A stretch of DNA of 64,000 bases from contig CM044858.1 of the NCBI GenBank assembly GCA_024500155.1, forward strand, positions 23,485,795 to 23,549,794, read 5' to 3'. The notes under the pieces were generated by a model. The model saw only the letters and a program-made list of their open reading frames with translations. It had not been told where the DNA came from and made no database searches. The position numbers were made by a program, and so were the translations under genes. The stretch is from Chenopodium formosanum. Its lineage: Eukaryota > Streptophyta > Magnoliopsida > Caryophyllales > Amaranthaceae. This document shows, in pieces, positions 11,885 through 22,608 of the stretch; position 1 is the stretch's first letter; the number at the start of each line of letters is the position of its first letter.

Positions 11885-12155
11885 TTCTTATGCCAAAGGG
11901 CTGCTGCTGCGGCGGTGCTGTGGCGGTAGTGCTGCTGCTGCTGTGTTGTGGCGGTAGTGCAGCTGCTGCTCTGCTTCGGCAGTGCTGCTGCTGCTGTGTT
12001 GTGGCGGCAGTGCTGCTACTGTGCTGTGGAAGTGCTGTTGTAGTGCTGCAGCAGTGTAGCTGCTGCGGTAGTGCAGCTGCTCTGTTGCGGCAGTGCTGTT
12101 ACAGTGCAGCTGCTCTGTTCTGTGCTGCTGCAGTGCTGTGGCAGTGCTGCAATTA
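11885..12155. repeat. CTG/CAG-rich tract, copy A
   Basis: About 270 bp are built of degenerate GCTGCTG, GTGCTG and TGTGGCGG trinucleotide units. The tract lies between the last readable TNPA-like exon and the satellite and joins the satellite at GCAGTGCTGCAATTAGACTC, exactly as in copy B. Open frames here (poly-Cys, poly-Ala or poly-Gln depending on frame) are artefacts of the repeat. It might descend from a Gln-rich coding tail. Confidence 0.8.
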
Positions 12156-15100
12156 GACTCAAATAGCTTTGTAAATTGCATTTAACTTTGATTTGACTCA
12201 ATTAGCTTTGTATAATGTGTTTGACTTTCATTTAACTCAATTAGCTTTGTTAATTGCATTTAACTTTCATTTAATTCAACAAGCTTTGTTTGAATGTGTT
12301 TGGCTTTTATTTGACTCAATTAGCTTTGTTGAATGAATTTTACTTTCACTTGATTCAAAAAGCTTCATTTGAATGTGTTTGACATTTATTTGACTCAATT
12401 AGCTTTGTTGAATGCATTTGAATTTCGTTTAATTCAAAAAGCTTTGTTTTGAATGTGTTTGACTTTCGTTTGACTCAATTAGCTTTGTTGAATGCATTTT
12501 ACTTTCATTTCATACAAAAAACTTTGTTTAAATATGTTTGACTTTCATTAGACTCAATTAGCTTTGTTGAATGCATTTTACTTTCATTTGATTCAAAAAG
12601 CTTTGTTTGAATGTGTTTGACTTTCATTTGACTCAATTATCTTTGTTGAATGCATTTGACTTTCATTTTATTCAAAAAGCTTTTTTTTAATTTGTTTGAC
12701 TTTCATTTTACTCAATTATCTTTATTGAATGCATTTGACTCTCATTTGATTCAAAAAGCTTTGTTTGAATGTGTTTGACTTTCATTTGAGTCAAAAAGTT
12801 TTGTTCAATGCATTTGACTTTCATATGATTTAAAAAGCTTTGTTTGAATGTGTATGACTTTCATTTGATTCAAGTATCTTTGTTGAATGCATTTGACTTT
12901 CATTTGATTTAAAAAGTTTTGTAAGAATGTGTTTGACTTTCATTTGACTCAATTAGCTTTGTTAATGGCATTTCACTTTCATTTAATTCAAAAAGCTTTG
13001 TTTGAATGTGTTTGACTTTTATTTTACTCAATTAGCTTTGTTGAATGCATTTTACATTTGATTCAAGAAGCTTTGTAAGAATGTGTTTGACTTTCATTTG
13101 ACTCAATAAGCTTTGTTGAATTTGTTTGACTTTCATTTAATTCAACAAGCTTTGTTTGAATGTGTTTGACTTTCAATTGACTCAATTATCTTTGTTGAAT
13201 GCGTTCGACTTTCACCTGATTCAAAAAGCTTTGTATGAATGTGTTTCACTTTCATTTGTCTCAATTAGCTTTGTATGAATGTGTTTGACTTTCATTTGAC
13301 TCAATTAGCTTTGTTGAATGCATTTGACTTTCATTTGACACAATTATCTTTGTTTAATGCATTTGACTTTCATTTGATTCAAACAGCTTTGTTTGAATGT
13401 GTTTGACTTTCATTTGAAACAAATATCTTTGGTGAATGCATTTGACTTTCATTTGATTCAAAAAGCCTTATTTGAATGTGTTTGATTTTCATTTGACTTA
13501 ATTAGCTTTGTTGAATGCATTTGACTTTCATTTGATTCAAAAAGCTTTGTATGAATGTGCTTAACTTTCATTTGACTCAATTAAATTTATTAAATGCATT
13601 TGACTTTCATTCGATTCAAAAAGCTTTGTTTGAATGTGTTTGACATTCAATTGAGTCAAAAAACTTTGTTGAATGCATTTGACTTTCATTTTACTCAAAA
13701 AGCTTTGTATAAATGTGTTTTATTTTCATTTGACTCAATTATCTTTGTTGAATGCATTTGACTTTCATTTGATTCAAAAAGCTTTTTTTGAATGTGTTTG
13801 ACTTTCATTTAGTCAATTATCTTTTTTGAATGCATTTGACTCTCATTTGATTCAAAAAGTTTTGTTTGAATGTGTTTGACTTTCATTTGAGTCAAAAAGG
13901 TTTGTTGAATGCATTTGATTTTCATTTGATTCAAAACGCTTTGTTTGAATGTGTATGACTTTCATTTGACTCAATTATCTCTGTTGAATGCATTTGACTA
14001 TCATTTGATTTAAAAAATTTTGTAAGAATGTGTTTAACTTTCATTTGACTCAATTAGCTTTGTTAATTGCATTTGACTTTCATTTGATTCAAAATGCTTT
14101 GTTTGAATGTGTATGACTTTCATTTGACTCAATTATCTCTGTTGAATGCATTTGACTATCATTTGATTTAAAAAATTTTGTAAGAATGTGTTTAACTTTC
14201 ATTTGACTCAATTAGCTTTGTTAATTGCATTTGACTTTCATTTAATTCAAAAATCTTTGTTTGAATGTGTTTGACTTTCATTTGACTCCATTATCTTTGT
14301 TGAATGCGTTTGACTTTCATTTGATTCAACAAGCTTTGTATGAATGTGTTTGACTTTCATTTGACACAATTAGGTTTGTTGAATGCATTTGACTTTCATT
14401 TGATTTAAAAAGCTTTGTTTGAACGTGTTTGACTTTCATTTGACTCAATTATCTTTGTGAAAAAAGCTTTGTTTTGAATGTGTTTGACTTTCGTTTGACT
14501 CAATTAGCTTTGTTGAATGCATTTTACTTTCATTTGATACAAAAACTTTGTTTAAATGAGTTTGACTTTCATTAGACTCAATTAGCATTGTTGAATGCAT
14601 TTTACTTTCATTTGATTCAAAAAGCTTTGTTTGAATGTGTTTGACTTTCATTTGACTCAATTTTCTTTGTTGAATGCATTTGACTTTCATTTGATTCAAA
14701 AAGCTTTTTTTGAATGTGTTTGACTTTCATTTTACTCAATTATCTTTATTGAATGCATTTGACTCTCATTTGATTCAAAAAGCTTTGTTTGAATGTGTTT
14801 AACTTTCATTTGACTCAAAAAGATTTGTTGAATGCATTTGACTTTCATATGATTTAAAAAGCTTTGTTTGAATGTGTATGACTTTCATTTGACTCAATTA
14901 TCTTTGTTGAATGCATTTGAATTTCATTTGATTTAAAGAGTTTTGTAAGAATGTGTTTGACTTTCATTTGACTCAATTAGCTTTGTTAATTGCATTTCAC
15001 TTTCATTTAATACAAAAAGCTTTGTTTGAATGTGTTTGACTGTCATTTGACTCAATTAGCTTTGTTGAATGCATTTTACATTTGATTCAAGAAGCTTTGT

Positions 15101-18100
15101 AAGAATGTGTTTGACTTTCATTTGACTCAATAAGCTTTGTTGAATGTGTTTGACTTTCATTTAATTCAACAAGCTTTGTTTGAATGTGTTTGACTTTCAA
15201 TTGACTCAATTATCTTTGTTGAATGCGTTCGACTTTCACCTGATTCAAAAAGCTTTGTATGAATGTGTTTCACTTTCATTTGTCTCAATTAGCTTTGTAT
15301 GAATGTGTTTGACTTTCATTTGACTCAATTAGCTTTGTTGAATGCATTTGACTTTCATTTGACTAAATTATCTTTGTTTAATGCATTTGACTTTCATTTG
15401 ATTCAAACAGCTTTGTTTGAATGTGTTTGACTTTCATTTGAAACAAATATCTTTGGTGAATGCATTTGACTTTCATTTGATTCAAAAAGCCTTATTTGAA
15501 TGTGTTTGATTTTCATTTGAATTAATTAGCTTTGTTGAATGCATTTGACTTTCATTTGATTCAAAAAGATTTGTATGAATGTGCTTAACTTTCATTTGAC
15601 TCAATTACATTTATTAAATGCATTTGATTTTCATTCGATTCAAAAAGCTTTGTTTGAATGTGTTTGACTTTCAATTGAGTCAAAAAACTTTGTTGAATGC
15701 ATTTGACTTTCATTTTACTCAAAAAGCTTTGTATAAATGTGTTTAATTCTCATTTGACTCAATTATCTTTGTTGAATGCATTTGACTTTCATTTGATTCA
15801 AAAAGCTTTTTTTGAATGTGTTTGACTTTCATTTAGTCAATTATCTTTTTTGAATGCATTTGACTCTCATTTGATTCAAAAAGTTTTGTTTGAATGTGTT
15901 TGACTTTCATTTGAGTCAAAAAGGTTTGTTGAATGCATTTGATTTTCATTTGATTCAAAACGCTTTGTTTGAATGTGTATGACTTTCATTTGACTCAATT
16001 ATCTCTGTTGAATGCATTTGACTATCATTTGATTTAAAAAATTTTGTAAGAATGTGTTTAACTTTCATTTGACTCAATTAGCTTTGTTAATTGCATTTGA
16101 CTTTCATTTGATTCAAAACGCTTTGTTTGAATGTGTATGACTTTCATTTGACTCAATTATCTCTTTAAAATGCATTTGACTATCATTTGATTTAAAAAAT
16201 TTTGTAAGAATGTGTTTAACTTTCATTTGACTCAATTAGCTTTGTTAATTGCATTTGACTTTCATTTAATTCAAAAAGCTTTGTTTGAATGTGCTTGACT
16301 TTCATTTGACTCAATTATCTTTGTTGAATGCGTTTGACTTTCATTTGTTTCAACAAGCTTTGTATGAATGTGTTTGACTTTCATTTGACTCAATTAGGTT
16401 TGTTGAATGCATTTGACTTTCATTTGATTTAAAAAGCTTTATTTGAATGTGTTTGACTTTCATTTGACTCAATTATCTTTGTTTAATGCATTTGACTTTT
16501 TTTTCATTCAAACAGCTTTGTTTGAATATGTTTGACTTTCATTTGAAACAATTATCTTTGGTGAATGCATTTGGCTTTCATTTGATTCAAAAAGCTTTGT
16601 TTGAATGTGTTTGACTGTCATTTGACTTAATTAGCTTTGTTGAATGCATTTGACTTTCATTTGATTAAAAAAGCTTTGTATGAATGTGTTTAACTTTCAT
16701 TTGACTCAATTATATTTAGTAAATGCATTTGACTTTCATTTGATTCAAAAAGCTTTGTTTGAATGTGTTTGACTTTTATTTGAGTCAAAACGCTTTGTTG
16801 AATGCATTTGACTTTCATTTTACTCAAAAAGCTTCGTATAAATGTGTTTGATTTTCATTTGACTTAATTATCTTTGTTGAATGCATTTGACTTTCATTTG
16901 ATTCAAAAAGCTTTTTTTAAATGTGTTTGACTTTCATTTAGTCAATTATCTTTTTTGAATGCATTTGACTCTCATTTGATTCAAAAAGTTTTGTTTGAAT
17001 GTGTTTGACTTTCATTTGACTCAATTATCTCTGTTGAATGCATTTGACTATCATTTGATTTAAAAAATTTTGTAAGAATGTGTTTAACTTTCAATTGACT
17101 CAATTAGCTTTGTTAATTGCATTTGACTTTCATTTAATTCAAAAAGCTTTGTTTGAATGTGCTTGACTTTCATTTGACTCAATTATCTTTGTTGAATGCG
17201 TTTGACTTTCATTTGATTCAAAAAGCTTTGTAAGAATGTGTTTGACTTTCATTTGACTCAATTAGGTTTGTTGAATGCATTTGACTTTCATTTGATTTAA
17301 AAAGCTTTGTTTGAATGTGTTTAACTTTCATTTGACTCAATTATCTTTGTTTAATGCATTTGACTTTTTTTTCATTCAAACAGCTTTGTTTGAATATGTT
17401 TGACTTTCATTTGAAACAATTATCTTTGGTGAATGCATTTGACTTTCATTTGATTCAAAAAGCCTTGTTTGAATGTGTTTGACTTTCATTTGACTTAATT
17501 AGCTTTGTTGAATGCATTTGACTTTCATTTGATTCAAAAAGCTTTGTATGAATGTGTTTAACTTTCATTTGACTCAATTATATTTATTGAATGCATTTGA
17601 CTTTCATTTGATTCAAAAAGCTTTGTTTGAATGTGTATGACTTTCATTTGACTCAATTATCTTTCTTGAATGCATTTGACTTTCATTTTGATTCAAAAAG
17701 TTTTGTATGAATGTGTTTGACTTTCATTTGACTTAATTAGCTTTGTCAATTGAATTTCACTTTCATTTAATTCATAAAGCTTTGTTTAAATGTGTTTGAC
17801 TTTCATTTGACTCAATTAGCTTTGTTGAATGCATTTTACTTTCATTTGATTGAAGAAGCTTTGTAAAAATGTGTTTGACTTTCATTTGACTCAATAAGTT
17901 TTGTTGAAATAGTTTAACTTTCATTTAATTCAAAAAGCTTTGTTTGAATGTGCTTGACTTTCATTTGACTCAATTATCTTTGTTGAATGCGTTCAACTTT
18001 CACTTGATTCAAAAAGCTTTGTATGAATGTGTTTGACTTTCATTTGACTCAATTAGCATTGTTGAATGCATTTGACTTTCATTTGACTCAATTATCTTTG

Positions 18101-21100
18101 TTTAATGCATTTGACTTTCATTTGATTCAAACAGCTTTGTTTGAATGTGTTTGACTTTCATTTGAAACAAATATCTTTGGTGAATGCATTTGACTTTCAT
18201 TTGATTCAAAAAGCCTTATTTGAATGTGTTTGACTTTCATTTGACTTAATTAGCTTTGTTGAATGCATTTGACTTTCATTTGATTCAAAAAGCTTTGTAT
18301 GAATGTGCTTAACTTTAATTTGACTCAATTAAATTTATTAAATGCATTTGACTTTCATTCGATTCAAAAAGCTTTTTTTGAATGTGTTTGACTTTCAATT
18401 GAGTCAAAAAGCTTTGTTGAATGCATTTGACTTTCATTTTACTCAAAAAGCTTTGTATAAATGTGTTTGATTTTCATTTGACTCAATTATCTTTGTTGAA
18501 TGCATTTGACTTTCATTTGATTCACAAAGCTTTTTTTGAATGTGTTTGACTTTCATTTACTCAATTATCTTTTTTGAATGCATTTGACTCTCATTTGATT
18601 GAAAAAGTTTTGTTTGAATTTGTTTGACTTTCATTTGAGTCAAAAAGGTTTGTTGAATGCATTTGATTTTCATTTGATTCAAAAAGCTTTGTTTGAATGT
18701 GTACGACTTTCATTTGACTCAATTATCTCTGTTGAATGCATTTGACTATCATTTGATTTAAAAAATTTTGTAAGAATGTGTTTGACTTTCATTTGACTCA
18801 ATTAGCTTTGTTAATTGCATTTGACTTTCATTTAATTCAAAAAGCTTTGTTTGAATGTGCTTGACTTTCATTTGACTCAATTATCTTTGTTGAATACGTT
18901 TGACTTTCGTTTGATTCAAAAAGCTTTGTATGAATGTGTTTGACTTTCATTTGACTCAATTAGGTTTGTTGAATGCATTTGACTTTCATTTGATTTAAAA
19001 AGCTTTGTTTGAATGTGTTTGACTTTCATTTGACTCAATTATCATTGTTTAATGCATTTGACTTTTATTTCATTCAAACAGCTTTGTTTGAATATGTTTG
19101 ACTTTCATTTGAAACAATTATCTTTGGTGAATGCATTTGACTTTCATTTGATTCAAAAAGCCTTGTTTGAATGTGTTTTACTTTCATTTGACTTAATTAG
19201 CTTTGTTGAATGCATTTGACTTTAATTTGATTCAAAAAGCTTTGTATGAATGTGTTTGACTTTAATTTGAGTGAAAAAGCTTTGTTGAATGCATTTGACT
19301 TTCATTTGATTCAAAAAGCTTTGTTTGAATGTGTATGACTTTCATTTGACTCAATTATCTTTGTTGAATGCATTTGACTTTTATTTTGATTCAAAAAGTT
19401 TTGTATGAATGTGTTTGACTTTCATTTGACTCAATAAGCTTAGTTAATTGCATTTCACTTTCATTTGATTCAAAAAGCTTTGTTTGAATGTGTTTGACTT
19501 TACTTTGACTCAATTAGCTTTGTTGAATGCATTTGACTTTCATTTGATTCAAAAACCATTGTTTGCATGTGTTTGACTTTCATTTGACTCAGTTAGCTTT
19601 GTTGAATGCATTTTACTTTCATTCATTTGATTCTAAAAGCTTTGTTTGAATGTGTTTGACTTTTATTTAACTCAATTATCTTTTTTGAATGCATTTGACT
19701 TTCATTTTATTCAAAAAGCTTTGTTTGAATGTGTTTCACTTTCATTTGACTCAATTAGCATTGTTGCATGCATTTAACTTTCATTTGATTCAAAAAGCTT
19801 TGTTTGAATGTGTTTGATTTTCATTTGACTCAATTATCTTTATTGAATGCATTTGACTTTCATTTGATACAAAAAGCATTTTTTGATGTGTTTGACATTC
19901 ATTTGAGTCAAAAAACTTTGTTGAATGCATTTGACTTTCATTTGACTAAAAAAGTTTTTTTGAATGTGTTTGACTTTCATTTGGCTCATTTATCTTTGTT
20001 GAATGCATTTGATTTTCATTTGATTCAAAAAGCATTGTTTGAATGTGTTTGACTTTAATTTGACTCAATTAGCTTTGTTGAATGCATTTAACTTTCAGTT
20101 GATTAAAAAAGCTTTGTATGAATGTGTTTGACTTTCACATGACTCAATTATCTTTATTGAATGCATTTGATATTCATTTGATTCAAAAAGCTTTGTTTGA
20201 ATGTGTTTGACTTTCATTTGGGTTAAAAAGCTTGGTTGAATGCATTTGACTTTCATTTGATTCAAAAAGCTTTGTTTGAATGTATTTGACTTTCATTTGA
20301 CTCAATTATCTTTGTTGAATGCATTTGACTTTCATTTGACTCAAAAAGCTTTGTTTGAATATGTTTAACTTTCATTTGACTCAATTATCGTTGTCGAATG
20401 AATTTGACTTTCATTTGGTTCAAAAAGTTTTTTTTGAATTTGTTTGACATTCATTTGATTCAAAAAGCTTCGTATGAAATTGTTTGACTTTCATTTGACT
20501 TAATTATCTTTGTTGAATGCATTTGACTTTTATTTTATTCAAAAAGCATTGTTTGAATGTGTTTTACTTTCATTTGACTCAATTAGCTTTGTAGAATGCA
20601 TTTGACTTTTATTTGACTCTATTAGCTTTTTATGAATGTGTTTGACTTTCATTTGACTCAAATATCTTTGTTGAATGCATTTTACTTTCATTTGATTCAA
20701 AAATCATTGTTTGAATTTGTTTGACTTTCATTTGAGTCAAAAAGCTTTGTTGAATGCATTTGACTTTCATTTGATTCAAAAAGCTTTGTTTGAATGTATT
20801 TGACTTTCATTTTACTCGATTATCTTTGTTGAATGCATTTAACTTTTAGTTGATTAAAAAAGCTTTGTATGAATGTGTTTGACTTTCATTTGACTCAATT
20901 ATCTTTATTGAATGCATTTGACATTCATTTGATTCAAAAAGCTTTGTTTGAATGTGTTTGACTTTCATTTCAGTCAAAAAGCTTGGTTGAATACATTTAA
21001 CTTTCATTTGATTCAAAACGCTTTGTTTGAATGTGTTTGACTTTCATTTGACTCAATTATCTTTGTTGAATGCATTTGACTCAAAAAGCTTTGTTTGAAT

Positions 21101-21651
21101 ATGTTTGACTTTCATTTGACTCAATTATCGTTGTTGAATGAATTTGACTTTCATTTGGTTCGAAATGTTTTGTTTGAATGTGTTTGACATTCATTTGGTT
21201 CAAAAAGATTCGTATGAAAGTGTTTGACTTTAATTTGACTCAATTATCTTTGTTGAATGCATTTGACTTTCATTTGATTCAAAAAGCTTTGTTTGAATGT
21301 GTTTGACTTTTATTTGACTCAATTATCTTTGTTGAATGCATTTGACTTTCATTTGTTTTAAAAAGCTTTGTTTGAATGTGTGTGACATTCATTTGATTCC
21401 AAAAGCTTTGTATGAATGTGTTTGACTTTCATTTGACTCAATTATCTTTGTTGAATGCATTTGACTTTTATTTGATTCAAAAAGCTTTATTTGAATGTGT
21501 TTAACTTTCATTTGACTCAATTAGCTTTGTTGCATGCATTTGACTTTCATTTGATTCAAAAAGCTTTGTTTGAATGTGTTTAACTTTCATTTGACTCAAT
21601 TAGCTTTGTTAATTGCATTTCACTTTCATTTAATTCAAAAAGCTTTCTTTG
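12156..21651. repeat. ~79-bp dimeric satellite array 1
   Basis: About 9.5 kb (roughly 120 dimers) of tandem repeat. Each dimer has a 39-bp half starting TTTGACTTTCATTTGACTCA and ending AGCTTTGTTGAATGCA, and a 40-bp half starting TTTGACTTTCATTTGATTCA and ending AGCTTTGTTTGAATGTG. Most dimers contain AAGCTT (HindIII) and ATGCAT (NsiI). Units vary by scattered substitutions and occasional one-unit slips. A longer period of about 2.02 kb is superimposed. No gene is seen in this stretch. Confidence 0.95.
12441..16485. repeat. Two ~2.02-kb higher-order copies within array 1
   Basis: Rare variants recur at fixed offset: GCTTTGTTTTGAATG at 12441 and 14466, GCGTTCGACTTTCACC at 13201 and 15225, a short unit with CATTTTACATTTGATTC at about 13045 and 15070, and GAAACAAATATCTTTGG at about 13417 and 15442. 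The abnormal junction at about 14455-14466 (TTTGTGAAAAAAGC) marks the tandem-duplication breakpoint. Confidence 0.8.
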
Positions 21652-21916
21652 AATGTTGATAACTTGTTATTTGATATGATTTTAGGGTGATTTTTGAACC
21701 TTGTTTACTTGATATATATATTAGCATTTTGGTTCACTTCTATCCTATTTTCATTCGATTTTTTTATCTCCTTCTTCACTGGTTGTTAGTGTTTTTGTTG
21801 AAATTTTAGGTCCAAAGACGATCATTTGAGGCAGATGGATGATAGACCGAGGTTAGAAGCCGTCACAATGGAGCAAAACCAAAGAAAATGTGAAGAGAAG
21901 GGCCTTAGAAGACCCT

Positions 21917-22175
21917 GCACGGCCGTGCCATGTCCTGCAGGACCGTGCAGGATTGTCCTAGGAAGCAGATGCTATTGACTGATTTGGCACGGACGTGCAA
22001 GGCTTCAGCACGTCCGTGCAAGTCAGACAGCACGTCCGTGCTAAAAGCTGCACGGCCGTGCATCTCACTTGGCTCATTTTGATGCTACTGACCAAATCTG
22101 CACGGCCGTGCCTAGGGTGGTACGTCCGTGCCACTTGGGCTGCACGTCCGTGCCACACCTGGAACGTCCGTACGC
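21917..22175. repeat. GCACGGCCGTGC / GCACGTCCGTGC motif cluster in LTR-3
   Basis: Perfect 12-bp palindromes GCACGGCCGTGC lie at 21917-21928, 22050-22061 and 22100-22111. Between and after them are several one-mismatch versions (GCACGTCCGTGC or its complement, near 21989, 22009, 22030, 22120, 22141 and 22162). The cluster ends about 50-60 bp upstream of the LTR TATA box. It is very CpG-rich compared with the flanks. Confidence 0.88.
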
Positions 22176-22228
22176 ACCTGTAGCCGTACCAGACTCTTGT
22201 TTTCTCCGTCCTTTTTATTTGAGGGTCA

Positions 22229-22236
22229 TATAAATA
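22229..22236 (+). promoter_or_regulatory. TATA box of solo LTR-3
   Basis: TATAAATA followed by CCCCTTTTGG lies directly downstream of the GC-rich palindrome cluster. The matching site in copy B is 58752-58759. Confidence 0.6.
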
Positions 22237-22608
22237 CCCCTTTTGGCTCTATTGTACGTCATCTAAGTTTTTAGTGCTTCCTCTTAGTTTATAATTGTAG
22301 AAACACAAATACTCTCAAATCATTAGTTAGATTTTAATTATTAGTTTGGAATTTTCAATCTCAATCATTGTAGAAGACAAGTTCCTCCATTGTTATTCAA
22401 AATCAAGCTTCCAGTAATATTTTTCTCACTCTTTTCCCCTATTTCTTCTTGCTTTGTTGTTAATTATTTGCTTGATTCTTGTATTTTCAGATTGTTAATT
22501 AGCTTAATTCTTAGTTTAATTATCCTCATGAGTTGTTTGAAATCCTTAATTGCTTTAATTTCCATGGATTGTGAGTAGTCTAATTTTCTAGGGTTTGGGT
22601 AAAACCCT

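Noticed and set aside
11860..12201. Cys/Leu/Ala-rich ORFs of about 60-98 codons
   Set aside because: Frames of a degenerate CTG trinucleotide tract, open in several frames and on both strands.
21958..22183. RASQVAR/HGRADL-type ORFs in LTR-3 (also at 58158-58703)
   Set aside because: Generated by the GC-rich palindrome cluster, on both strands; they lie in the LTR upstream of the TATA box.
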